Shown here: positions 32,951 through 42,213 of the stretch, piece by piece | How positions within the stretch are numbered: position 1 is the first letter of the stretch | Layout: every line of letters begins with the position of its first letter | Origin: PNON01 sp964387025 | GTDB lineage: Bacteria > Chloroflexota > Anaerolineae > Anaerolineales > Anaerolineaceae | Length of the DNA stretch: 64,000 bases | Direction: 5' to 3' | Assembly: GCA_964387025.1 (NCBI GenBank) | Contig: CAYLUZ010000005.1 | Location: 276,266 to 340,265 of the forward strand | Notes under the pieces: model-generated | Databases searched by the model: none | What the model was told of the DNA's origin: nothing | What the model saw: the letters and a program-made list of their open reading frames with translations, nothing else | Translations under genes and position numbers: made by a program

Positions 32951-35914
32951 TTACTTATCAACTTCCAATTTCCTGTCGGCGTATTCCAGTGCCACATCTA
33001 AAGCCTCCATGAATTCCTGTACCTTGATCGGCTTGGTGATGTAGCGGAAGAAACCTGCAGCCAGGCCCTTCTTGATGTCACGCGGCATGGCATTGGCGCT
33101 GACAGCAATAACCGGTATTTGCGTTGTAGCTACATTAGTTCGAAGTAGTTCCAATGCTTCAAAACCATTCATATCCGGCAGGTTGATATCCAACAGGATC
33201 ACATCCGGCTGTGATTCACACGCTAAGTCAATACCGCTAATCCCGTTCATAGCAGTCAGCAGGTGAATATCGGGTCGCCGGGCGATGATTTGCTCGACCA
33301 GTTTCAGGTTCGCCGGGTTATCCTCGATATAGAGCAGGGTATGCAAACGATCCCGCTGAGTTGTATGTGGTCTGGCAAATACTTCTGATTCGTTCAGGTC
33401 CTTGGGCGTGTGCGGCTCAACAACCGAAATAAGATCGAACCAGAAGACGCTTCCAACACCAACGGTGCTCTTCACGCCAATTGAACCACCCATCATTTCC
33501 ACCAGGCGTTTAGCCACCACCAACCCTATACCGGTTCCTTCTACGCCGCCGCTTTCCTGCCCTAGGCGGTTGAATGCCTGGAAAAGTTGTGCCAGCTGCT
33601 TCGTATTTAGCCCAATACCTGTGTCCTTGATGCTTACCCGAATCAGACCCGGTGTTTTCTCATCGCAGATAACCTCTACCTTTCCTCCTCTGGTGTTGTA
33701 CTTGATCGCATTGGAAAGCAGGTTGAGAATAACCTGCTTGAGACGGGTGCGGTCTGCCCGAACAAAATATGCTAAATTGTCCTTCGGGAAAGTCAGCTTG
33801 ATGTCATTCTGCTGAGCCTGCATTTCAATCATCCCCTGGCATTCAGTTATGACTTCAGCAAGTGACACGGGTTCAGGCGAAAGCGTGAAATGCCCGGCCT
33901 CGATCTTGGCGAGATCAAGTATTTCGTCAATCAGCTTCAATAGGTGCCAGCCTGCCTGGAGAATCTGGCTGATGCTTTCTTTCTGAACAGGTGATGGTGG
34001 AGGGGTGTCCGACTCCATTAGCTGTGCAAACCCCAAAATGGCGTTCAGCGGGCTGCGCAATTCATGGCTCATACTGGAAAGGAATTCAGATTTGGCAAGG
34101 TTGGCCTTCTCCGCCACTACCCTGGCTTTTTCCAGATCGACATTCTTTTCCTGTAAAACCTGGATCAAAAGATTACGCTCTGAGATATCACGCGCTGCAG
34201 CGACCACTCCCTGCAGTTTCCTGTCCCGATCATAGAAAGTAGTTGCATTATAAGATACCGCGGTTTTCTTGCCATCCCGCGAGACCGCGGTGAGTTCGTA
34301 GTTAGAGACCCTTTTCTCGCTTAGAACAAGCTTGATCCCCGCTTCAGCTCGATCCTGGTCGGTAAAAAAGACCTTGAAAGGAGAGCCTATCAATTCGTCC
34401 CGAGTGCAGCCGGTGAGTAATTCCATTTGTTTGTTGACATCAGTAACTATGCCGCCTGGATCTGTGGTTACTATTGCATCTATATTTGATTCTAAAAGAG
34501 AGCGAGTGTAGAACTGCTGATCGCGCAGTCGCTGACTGAGTTGAAACTGGTCTGCCTCGATTTGTTTACGTGCAGTGTTATCCGTGCCGATCAAAAGGAA
34601 GCCGATGATGGCATTTTGTGCATCACGCAGCGCTGTGACCGACACGACTGCCGGAAGGCGGTTTCCGTTCTTGTGGATATAGGTCAATTCATAGATATCC
34701 TCTATCCCGCGTGAGGCTTTAAATACCAGTGCCTCAAAACCTGGTTTGATCGGAGTATCAAAGTCAGAGCTCAACGCTTTGGCTCGTGTGATCAATTCCT
34801 GCGGATCGGATATTTCTGCCGGGGTGATCTTGTTCATCACTTCGCTGGCTGAGTATCCCAACATGCGTTCTGCGCCGACGTTGAAGATCTGGATGACGCC
34901 TTTGGCATCGGTGGCAATGCTTGAGAAATTGGCGCTGTTAAAGATTGCGCTCTGCAAGGCTCCTGCTTTGATCAGTGCCTCTTCCGCCCGTTTTCGGGCG
35001 GTGTTATCTGTACCTATCAACAGGTAACCGATGATTGTATTTTGTTCGTCACGCAATGCAGTGACCGACACGACAGCCGGGAAACGACTGCCATCCTCGC
35101 GGATGTAGGTCAATTCGTAGATGTCCTCGATCCCGCGTGAAGCTTTAAACACCAGAGCCTCAAAACCCGGTTGGATCTGAGCTTTGAGCTCAGTGCTCAG
35201 CACCTTGGCACGAGTGATCAATTCCTGTGGATCGGAGATATCAGCCGGGGTGATCTTGTTCATCACTTCTTTGGCTGAGTATCCCAACATGCGTTCTGCA
35301 CCCACGTTGAAGATCTGAATTACGCCCTTTGAATCAGTGGCAATGCTCGAGAAGTTGGCACTGTTAAAGATTGCGCTCTGCAAAGCTCCTGCTTTGAGCA
35401 GTGCCGCTTCCGCCAGTTTACGGGCAGTGTTATCCGTACCGATCAACAGGTATCCAATAATATTACTCTGTTCATCGCGCAAGCCAGTGACCGATACAAC
35501 AGCCGGTAAGCGGCTGCCATCTTTTCGGATATAAGTCAATTCATAGATGTCCTCGATCCCGCGTGATGCTCTGAACACCAGTGTCTCGAATCCTGGATTG
35601 ATCTGTGTGGAATATTCCTTACTTAACAAATAGGCTCGGGCAATCACTTCCTGTGGATCAGATATGTCAGCCGGTGTGATCTTGTTCACCACTTCATCGG
35701 CAGAATATCCCAACATGCGCTCAGCGCCGACATTGAAGATCTGGATGACTCCTTTTTCATCCGTTGCGATGCTGGAAAAATATGCACTATTAAATATTGC
35801 GCTTTGCAAAGCGCCAGTTTTTCCCAGCACCTTCTGGTGAAGGATCTCCTTTATTGCTGATACTGTTCCAACCGCGGTGCTATGAATGGCAGGGTCGAGA
35901 ATTTTATTGTTCAT
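32951..35914 (-). CDS. Hybrid histidine kinase with a triplicated PAS unit
   Basis: A 987-residue protein. Residues 34-175, 176-317 and 318-459 are three near-identical 142-residue units, each starting GALQSAIFNS and holding one PAS domain. A fourth, different PAS follows (about 465-590), then HisKA ('FLSSMSHELRSPLNAILGF'), HATPase ('GTGIGLVVAKRLVEMMGG') and a C-terminal receiver (acceptor Asp in 'VILLDINLPD'). No membrane segment is visible. It lies 15 bp upstream of the REC-HD-GYP gene, so phosphate probably flows from this hybrid kinase to the phosphodiesterase. The repeats show recent internal duplication. Confidence 0.92.
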   Translation of the reverse strand: MNNKILDPAIHSTAVGTVSAIKEILHQKVLGKTGALQSAIFNSAYFSSIATDEKGVIQIFNVGAERMLGYSADEVVNKITPADISDPQEVIARAYLLSKEYSTQINPGFETLVFRASRGIEDIYELTYIRKDGSRLPAVVSVTGLRDEQSNIIGYLLIGTDNTARKLAEAALLKAGALQSAIFNSANFSSIATDSKGVIQIFNVGAERMLGYSAKEVMNKITPADISDPQELITRAKVLSTELKAQIQPGFEALVFKASRGIEDIYELTYIREDGSRFPAVVSVTALRDEQNTIIGYLLIGTDNTARKRAEEALIKAGALQSAIFNSANFSSIATDAKGVIQIFNVGAERMLGYSASEVMNKITPAEISDPQELITRAKALSSDFDTPIKPGFEALVFKASRGIEDIYELTYIHKNGNRLPAVVSVTALRDAQNAIIGFLLIGTDNTARKQIEADQFQLSQRLRDQQFYTRSLLESNIDAIVTTDPGGIVTDVNKQMELLTGCTRDELIGSPFKVFFTDQDRAEAGIKLVLSEKRVSNYELTAVSRDGKKTAVSYNATTFYDRDRKLQGVVAAARDISERNLLIQVLQEKNVDLEKARVVAEKANLAKSEFLSSMSHELRSPLNAILGFAQLMESDTPPPSPVQKESISQILQAGWHLLKLIDEILDLAKIEAGHFTLSPEPVSLAEVITECQGMIEMQAQQNDIKLTFPKDNLAYFVRADRTRLKQVILNLLSNAIKYNTRGGKVEVICDEKTPGLIRVSIKDTGIGLNTKQLAQLFQAFNRLGQESGGVEGTGIGLVVAKRLVEMMGGSIGVKSTVGVGSVFWFDLISVVEPHTPKDLNESEVFARPHTTQRDRLHTLLYIEDNPANLKLVEQIIARRPDIHLLTAMNGISGIDLACESQPDVILLDINLPDMNGFEALELLRTNVATTQIPVIAVSANAMPRDIKKGLAAGFFRYITKPIKVQEFMEALDVALEYADRKLEVDK
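34538..35815 (-). repeat. Three tandem 426-bp repeats encoding PAS units
   Basis: Approximate units: 35390-35815, 34964-35389 and 34538-34963. The DNA is highly similar across units, for example 'cccgcgtgaggctttaaa' and 'cccgcgtgaagctttaaa'. The two inner units are closest to each other. Confidence 0.85.
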
Positions 35915-36591
35915 ATCAAGCTCTCTTTATACGCAATTTCTTCGAATGGCTTGCGCAACCAAATTACAGGTAATTTAATAACGAAAATTGCAACTGACGA
36001 GGTATTAACTTCCTAATCGAAATGAGCATTTAGTGTCCCAAATAATATTTAAAATTTTTTTTCATTTCAAACCAGCCACAATGTTATCTTCTAGACAGGC
36101 AAATTTGAATGAACGGTGGACAATAATCCGAAACTTATCCTTCATCGGTTGGTTTATCCTTGCTTTCCTTATCAGATTCCAGACTCAAGTTGGTTTTTGC
36201 GTTTTGCCTGGCGTTGGCGATAATATTCCTGAAATATGAGCTCTTGAATATTGCATTCTGGAGGAAGAGGATTTTAACCAAAGCCAGCCGGCGTTGGAGA
36301 TCAGTGATGAACCTTTCTTTTCCATCATCCTGGTTAACAACATCTGATTTCTGTATTCTTGTATACATAAATGCCTCACTGATTTCACAAATATGTCTGG
36401 TGACTCCTGCACTTAAAACTACCGAAACAATCCTATTGCGAGTTGGACAGCTCGGATATTGTTATCGTATATGAAAGCAGGTCATATTGTCCTTAAAATT
36501 AACTTAATAAAACCTTTAAATTCTTGCTAATCTCCTACAGTTGTACAGGGTCTATGGTGCCGGTTTGAATGAATTGATCCCATAAAGAAGG
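35915..36591. other. 677-bp gap between the hybrid kinase and PAS-GGDEF genes
   Basis: The only candidate is a 77-codon frame at 36135-36368. The remainder is AT-rich without a recognisable gene and should hold the promoter of the hybrid-kinase/HD-GYP operon. Confidence 0.5.
36135..36368 (-). pseudogene. Short ORF resembling the head of the PAS repeat, likely a remnant
   Basis: A 77-residue frame starts MYTRIQKSDV with GAGG six bases upstream. Its middle, 'LQNAIFKSSYFRNI', matches the start of each PAS unit in the neighbouring hybrid kinase, 'LQSAIFNSAYFSSI', at 10 of 14 positions. The rest of a PAS domain is missing. It may be the stump of a lost PAS sensor, or a short peptide still translated. 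Confidence 0.35.
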
Positions 36592-37575
36592 CTATTCATG
36601 GTTATCCAGAAGGGCTAAATTGCTATTTTTGGCTATCGCTACCCGACCGCGGCCGGCATGTTTTGCCTGGTATAGTGCGTCATCTGCGGCTTTCAAAATA
36701 CCCACACTTGTTGAACCATCCGCCGGAAAAACAGCGACCCCTAGAGAAAGGGTTATGCTTTCCAACGATTGCCCTTCGAAATAAAGATGGAATTGTTTGG
36801 CATAATCGTTTATAAATTCTGCTCGTTCGATTATCACCTCGCTGGAGGCATCGGGAAGGATAATAATAAATTCATCACCACCATATCGTGCTGGAATATC
36901 CTCTTTGCGTACATACCTGATGAGCATTTTCCCTAATTCCCTTAATATCGCATCACCCGTAGCATGCCCGTGCGTATCATTGAATTGTTTAAAATCATCC
37001 ACATCCAGCATAATGATTCCTAACGAGAGGTGTTTACGCTCAGCTCGATGCAGCTCCCGCTCCAGGGTTTCTTCCATATATCGCCGGTTAAAAAGGCCGG
37101 TCAATTGATCCCGGATTGATAATTCCCGCAGGAGGGCTTCACTTTTTTTCAGTGCATCCTGTTCTTGTTTGCGGTCTGTTATGTTGCGGATATTGCATTG
37201 AATAACCTTATCATCATCCACCAGGTATACATTGCTGACAAATTCAACCTGGACCAATTTGCCATCTTTAGCCTTTAAAGGCAGATCTTTATATCGGATG
37301 TATTCCTCCTTTTGTAAAACCTGGAATGCTTCCATACTGGTTTTGATATCTTTAAAAGCACCCACATCCCAAAGTTTTCTTTTGATAAATTCTTCACGCG
37401 AATACCCGAGCATTTTAATCAGGTACGGGTTGACATCTTCGATCATGCCAGTTTTTGCATCCAGGATCAGGATCCCATCCTGAGCAGCTTCAAACAATCT
37501 CCTGTAACGGATCTCGGACTCTTCAAGCGATAGTTTAGTTGCAGATTCAACGTCGTATGCAGTGTCATTGATCAT
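36592..37575 (-). CDS. PAS-GGDEF diguanylate cyclase
   Basis: A 327-residue protein with PAS (about 22-135) and GGDEF (155-320). The active site 'YGGDEFIIIL' is intact, and an inhibition site RxxD ('RKED') stands five residues before it. The PAS domain ('RYRRLFEAAQDGILILDAKT') is almost the same as those at the start of the next three genes upstream. It should make cyclic di-GMP under control of the signal seen by that PAS. Confidence 0.93.
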   Translation of the reverse strand: MINDTAYDVESATKLSLEESEIRYRRLFEAAQDGILILDAKTGMIEDVNPYLIKMLGYSREEFIKRKLWDVGAFKDIKTSMEAFQVLQKEEYIRYKDLPLKAKDGKLVQVEFVSNVYLVDDDKVIQCNIRNITDRKQEQDALKKSEALLRELSIRDQLTGLFNRRYMEETLERELHRAERKHLSLGIIMLDVDDFKQFNDTHGHATGDAILRELGKMLIRYVRKEDIPARYGGDEFIIILPDASSEVIIERAEFINDYAKQFHLYFEGQSLESITLSLGVAVFPADGSTSVGILKAADDALYQAKHAGRGRVAIAKNSNLALLDNHE

Positions 37576-37676
37576 ATAGTTCTGCCTTTATCCCAAATAT
37601 TATTATTGAACAGTCATAATTTCATATCAAAACACATTTGCAAACACCAAATAATATCAAAGATAATTTATTCGTA

Positions 37677-39587
37677 TTATTGGCCGTCGATCATCCTGAT
37701 AAAACTATCCACGACCTGTGGATCAAAGTGTGTTCCGGATGATTCGAGGATATGTTCACGTACTTTTCCTCCAGTCCATGCTGAGCGATATGGACGATCG
37801 GAACTCAATGCATCCCATACATCGACAACAGAAAATATTCTTGCCAGTAGAGGAATCTGAGACCCATGCAATCCATGCGGATACCCGGTTCCATCCCATT
37901 TTTCATGATGGCAATGCGGAATATCCAGTGCCAACCGAAGGTACCGGATGGGGGAGAGCATATCGTAGGCTAAGGTTGGATGCATTTTCATTGACGTCCA
38001 TTCATCCAGTGTCAACGGGCCTGGTTTGAGTAGAATTTTGTCGGGAATTCCCATCTTCCCGATATCGTGTAATAACGCTCCCCAACGTACTTGTACCAGG
38101 TCCAGGTCATTAAACCCGAAGAATTGGGCAAGTTTTACTGTAATATCTGCAACACGTTGCGTGTGACCTTCGGTCTCTTTATCGCGTAAATTCAGCGCGC
38201 GGGACCACCCCTCGATCGTCGCATTGTATGCCAGTGTGAGTTCTGAATTGGACCTTTGCAAACTCTCAAAAAGCGTTGAATTCTCCAGAGCAATTGCAGC
38301 TTGCCCGGCAAGGGTATTCAGGAAGTCGAACCATTCCGAATCAGGTTCAAGAGCTTCCCGGTTGAAAACTTCGAGTACACCTTTAACCTGTCCCTTGGCA
38401 ATTAATGGAACACCGAAATAGCAGAAAAATCCTTCACCTTTTAATAGTTCAGAAATAAATTTGCTGTCTGGTTTATCATTTAAATTGGGAATTTGTACCA
38501 GTCGGCGATCCAGAGCAGCACGGCCGGCATAACTATCGCCTAAGCTGATTTGCGAATTTTTATTGGTATTGGTACGGAATCCTCTCAAAGCTTTACATTC
38601 CAACATTTGAGATGAGTTAATGATCAGAATGTCTGCGGCGTCCACACCAAGTTCGACGGTTACATGTGTTAATATTTCTGAAAGACTAAATCTTAAGTCG
38701 AAATTTGCAGCGATGACCCGGTCGATCGTACTCAAGGCCATGAGTCTTTCAAGCTGCTGTTGTATTTGCATCTCGGAAAGCTTACGTTTTGTGATATCCC
38801 GGCCAATTCCTTGAAAACCGACTATCTCTTTATCGCCATAGCGGGGGGCCGGCAGCAATTCCACATAATGTGTTTTTCCATCTTTTCCCAACACCGAATA
38901 ATCTGCTGCCCCTTCAAAAACTTCCCCGGTAAGGATCATAGTCAGTCTTTTCTTATATTGGTCCAGATCTTCTTCCTGTATAATGTCCCAAATATTCATA
39001 CTAAGGAGCTCGTCTTCCTTGAATCCGAGTTCCTGGCACATTGCCTGATTTACTATTAGTATTTTCCCCGTCTTCTCAACAATAAAGATACCTTCCGAGC
39101 TTTGATTGACCAGGTCATGATATTTCTTCTCATTTTCTTGAAGCGCTCCAATAATCTCCATTCGCTCTGTGATATCACGAATATTGCATTGGATCACCTT
39201 CTCTTTACCTTCAAGGTAAACATTGCTGACAAACTCCACCTGGATCAACTTTCCGCTTTTTGTCTTCAGTGGCAGATCTTCATAGCGGATGTATTCATTT
39301 GCCTGCAGCACTTCAAATGCAACTTTACTGGCTTCAATATCTGTGAAAGCACCTACTTCCCAGAGCTTTTTTTTAATAAATTCCCCACGCGAATACCCCA
39401 CCATATCTATCAGGAATGGATTGACGTCTGTAATAGCTCCAGTTTCTGCATCCAGAATTAATATTCCATCCCGGGCTGCTTCAAACAGACGGCGGTATCG
39501 TAGTTCTGAATCAGTCAAAGACAATTCTTTTTTCTCCCCCAACCATTCACCTGTGTTTTGCGGTAAAAAGTCGGCGTTCATTTCCAT
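37677..39587 (-). CDS. PAS-PAS-GAF-HD-GYP cyclic-di-GMP phosphodiesterase
   Basis: A 636-residue protein: PAS (28-140, same type as the GGDEF neighbours), PAS (150-270), GAF (285-435) and HD-GYP (455-630) with 'LLHDIGKMGIPDKILL' and 'HHEKWDGTGYPHG'. Metal-binding residues appear complete. Two ATG codons lie close together at the start (MEMN), with AGGTGA upstream. It is a paralog of the next protein (39751-41991) over its whole C-terminal half. Confidence 0.92.
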   Translation of the reverse strand: MEMNADFLPQNTGEWLGEKKELSLTDSELRYRRLFEAARDGILILDAETGAITDVNPFLIDMVGYSRGEFIKKKLWEVGAFTDIEASKVAFEVLQANEYIRYEDLPLKTKSGKLIQVEFVSNVYLEGKEKVIQCNIRDITERMEIIGALQENEKKYHDLVNQSSEGIFIVEKTGKILIVNQAMCQELGFKEDELLSMNIWDIIQEEDLDQYKKRLTMILTGEVFEGAADYSVLGKDGKTHYVELLPAPRYGDKEIVGFQGIGRDITKRKLSEMQIQQQLERLMALSTIDRVIAANFDLRFSLSEILTHVTVELGVDAADILIINSSQMLECKALRGFRTNTNKNSQISLGDSYAGRAALDRRLVQIPNLNDKPDSKFISELLKGEGFFCYFGVPLIAKGQVKGVLEVFNREALEPDSEWFDFLNTLAGQAAIALENSTLFESLQRSNSELTLAYNATIEGWSRALNLRDKETEGHTQRVADITVKLAQFFGFNDLDLVQVRWGALLHDIGKMGIPDKILLKPGPLTLDEWTSMKMHPTLAYDMLSPIRYLRLALDIPHCHHEKWDGTGYPHGLHGSQIPLLARIFSVVDVWDALSSDRPYRSAWTGGKVREHILESSGTHFDPQVVDSFIRMIDGQ

Positions 39588-39690
39588 TAAAGCACTTCAC
39601 CTTTCCCGGATAACAGCTTTTCTCATCTTTCCTTCAATTACTCATCTCATTAAACAAATATTTTCCGGTATCTCATCTTATAATTAACAT

Positions 39691-39746
39691 TCCCCGGCTG
39701 ATGGATGCAGCCGGGGAGTTCTTGTATCGTCCATTTGGGGGAGAAG
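39691..39746 (-). repeat. Intergenic element, copy A
   Basis: CCCCGGCTG (39692-39700) pairs exactly with CAGCCGGGG (39708-39716) around ATGGATG, and CCATTTGGGGGAGAA follows at 39731-39745. It lies directly after the stop of the PAS-GAF-HD-GYP gene at 39751, so it probably also serves as its terminator. Confidence 0.6.
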
Positions 39747-39750
39747 GATT

Positions 39751-41991
39751 CTAATTCAGGAGCTGCATGAATACATCCACAACATGGGGATCAAAATGGG
39801 TTCCTGAAGAATTTATGATATATTCGCGTACTTTATCTGCGGGCCATGCTGCACGGTAAGGGCGGTCGGAGCTTAATGCGTCCCACACATCAACAACAGC
39901 AAATATTCGTGCAGCCTTTGGTATATGAACACCCACAAGTCCTTGTGGATAACCACTGCCGTCCCATTTTTCATGATGGCAATATGGAATATCCAAAGCA
40001 GACCTTAGATGACGAATTGGGTACAGCATTTCATAAGCAAAGATTGGGTGCTTCTTCATGATCACCCATTCTTGATCCGTCAGGGGACCCGGTTTGAGAA
40101 GGATGTTATCTGGAACACCCATCTTGCCAATGTCGTGAAGTAATGCGCCCCAGCGTATTTGAATAATCTCAAGATCACCCAATCCAAATGCACGGGATAG
40201 TTTGACCGTCATATCAGTGACCCTTTGCGTATGCCCTTCAGTTTCCTTATCCCGTAGATCGAGCGCGCGTGACCAACCCTCTATCGTTGCATCATATGCC
40301 AGGGTAAGGTCCAGGTTGGAGCTATTCAGGTTTTCAAATAACGTAAAACTCTCTATTGCAATCGCAACCTGTGCAGCTAGAGTATTAAGGAAATCCAGCC
40401 ATTCTGCATCTGGTTCAAGCAAGGTGCGGTTAAATATTTCCAATACACCTTTGATCTGCCCTTTGGCAATTAAAGGCACGCCAAAGTAACTAACGAAATC
40501 GTCGTTCCTTATGATATCTTCCAATAATTTGGTGTCCGGATTGGCTTTTATATCCGGGATATGGATAATTCTGCGCTCCAATGCAGCTCGACCGGCAAAA
40601 CTCTTACCCAGGCTGATTGAGGTTTTTTTAACGGAAATGGACCGGAAACCGCGTTCTACGCCAAATTCCAGCATATGCGAAATAGGGTTATATAATAAAA
40701 TGTCCGCGGCATCAACGTTAAGTTCCCTGGTTAAATGAATAAGAATTTCAGAAAGGCTGGTTTTTAGATCAAAATTCGTTGTGATGACTCTATCAATTGA
40801 GCTCAGGGAAGTCAGATGATCAAGCTGCCTTTGTATCCTTGTCTCGGATTGTATGCGCTCAGTGATATCACGATAATTCAGTACAATTGCACGTACGCCT
40901 GATTCATTCAGTAAATTTGTTGCGACCGCATCTATCCATAACCAGGAACCACTCTTATGCCGAACACGAAATGTACTGGTAACACGCATACCGGGTACTA
41001 CGATCAGGTTCTGAAAAAGATCCCGGATTCTATGTAAATCATCTGGATGAATAATCCCAAATACATTCTGCCCCAGCCAATCACCAGGTTCATAACCCAG
41101 AATTCTTGGGGCTGCCGGGCTCTCATAGACGGATGTTCCATTGGCATCCAGCATTGTGATGGCGTCTGCATTATTTTCCACCAGGGCGCGAAAACGTTTT
41201 CCACCTTCTAGCAGATCCATCTGAGCTTTCTTACGATCCGTTACATTCCGTGCAATTCCTTGAAATCCTATAATTTCTTTTCCTTGAAAATAAGGCGCAG
41301 ATGTAACTTCTACAAAATGTGTCGTTCCATCCTTTCCACGCATCTCATATTCTGCTGCATCGTTCAATTCCTTGCCTTTAAGAATATTCTTTATCCTTTT
41401 CTTATGCTGGCTTAAATACTTATTCGGGATAATATCCCAAATATTCATAGTAAGAAGATCAATTTCACTATATCCAAGTCCCTTGCACATCGCTTGATTG
41501 ACAGCTATAAATTTCCCCGACAGCTCGATGATGAAAATACCATCCGGGCTTTGGTTGACAAGGTCGAAATACTTCCTCTCGATGTTGTGGAGCGCATTTT
41601 CAGCTCGTTTGCGTGCAGTAATATCACGAATGTTGCACTGGATCACTTTTTCGTTATCAACCATGTAGACGTTGCTTACAAATTCCACCTGGAACATCTT
41701 CCCGTTTTTGGATTTTAATGGCAGGTCATCATATCGAATGTACTCATTTTTTTGCAATGCCTCAAAGGCGTCCTGGCTTGCTTCAATATCCTTAAATGCA
41801 CCCACTTCCCAGAGTTTTTTCCCAATGAACTCATCCAGAGAATACCCCAACATTTTTATCAAGAAAGGATTAACATCGGTTATCGCTCCCGTAACGGCAT
41901 CTAATATTAATATCCCATCCTGGGCTGCTTCAAACAGGCGGCGGTAGCGAACCTCAGATTCTTTCAGTGAAAGATCAAGTATTGTTTCCAT
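39751..41991 (-). CDS. PAS-PAS-PAS-GAF-HD-GYP cyclic-di-GMP phosphodiesterase
   Basis: A 746-residue protein: PAS (12-125, shared type), PAS (130-250), a PAS_3-like domain (255-380), GAF (390-540) and HD-GYP (565-740) with 'LLHDIGKMGVPDNILL' and 'HHEKWDGSGYPQG'. GAGG lies before the ATG. It differs from the next gene downstream mainly by one extra PAS domain, so one probably arose from the other by duplication plus PAS gain or loss. It should degrade cyclic di-GMP. Confidence 0.92.
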   Translation of the reverse strand: METILDLSLKESEVRYRRLFEAAQDGILILDAVTGAITDVNPFLIKMLGYSLDEFIGKKLWEVGAFKDIEASQDAFEALQKNEYIRYDDLPLKSKNGKMFQVEFVSNVYMVDNEKVIQCNIRDITARKRAENALHNIERKYFDLVNQSPDGIFIIELSGKFIAVNQAMCKGLGYSEIDLLTMNIWDIIPNKYLSQHKKRIKNILKGKELNDAAEYEMRGKDGTTHFVEVTSAPYFQGKEIIGFQGIARNVTDRKKAQMDLLEGGKRFRALVENNADAITMLDANGTSVYESPAAPRILGYEPGDWLGQNVFGIIHPDDLHRIRDLFQNLIVVPGMRVTSTFRVRHKSGSWLWIDAVATNLLNESGVRAIVLNYRDITERIQSETRIQRQLDHLTSLSSIDRVITTNFDLKTSLSEILIHLTRELNVDAADILLYNPISHMLEFGVERGFRSISVKKTSISLGKSFAGRAALERRIIHIPDIKANPDTKLLEDIIRNDDFVSYFGVPLIAKGQIKGVLEIFNRTLLEPDAEWLDFLNTLAAQVAIAIESFTLFENLNSSNLDLTLAYDATIEGWSRALDLRDKETEGHTQRVTDMTVKLSRAFGLGDLEIIQIRWGALLHDIGKMGVPDNILLKPGPLTDQEWVIMKKHPIFAYEMLYPIRHLRSALDIPYCHHEKWDGSGYPQGLVGVHIPKAARIFAVVDVWDALSSDRPYRAAWPADKVREYIINSSGTHFDPHVVDVFMQLLN

Positions 41992-42086
41992 TTTCTTGCC
42001 TCAACTCTTCCAGCACTCGACGATCTTGTTGCTGCTAAGACTCATGCATACGAATATGCATTCTGATAATTCATCCTATAACAAAT

Positions 42087-42145
42087 ACTCCCCATCTACA
42101 TCAATCGGTCGGGGAGTTAGGTTCTAGTCCACTTGGGGGAGGAAA
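42087..42145 (-). repeat. Intergenic element, copy B
   Basis: ACTCCCC (42088-42093 region) pairs with GGGGAGT (42111-42117), and GTCCACTTGGGGGAGGAAA follows. Same order and spacing as copy A. It follows the stop of the PAS-GGDEF gene at 42214. Confidence 0.55.
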
Positions 42146-42213
42146 TCTCTGCTTTGTTTAATATTTGAATTTCGGGGGGGGTCTTCAGTTACATTCTTAA
42201 CTTACCATAAAAT

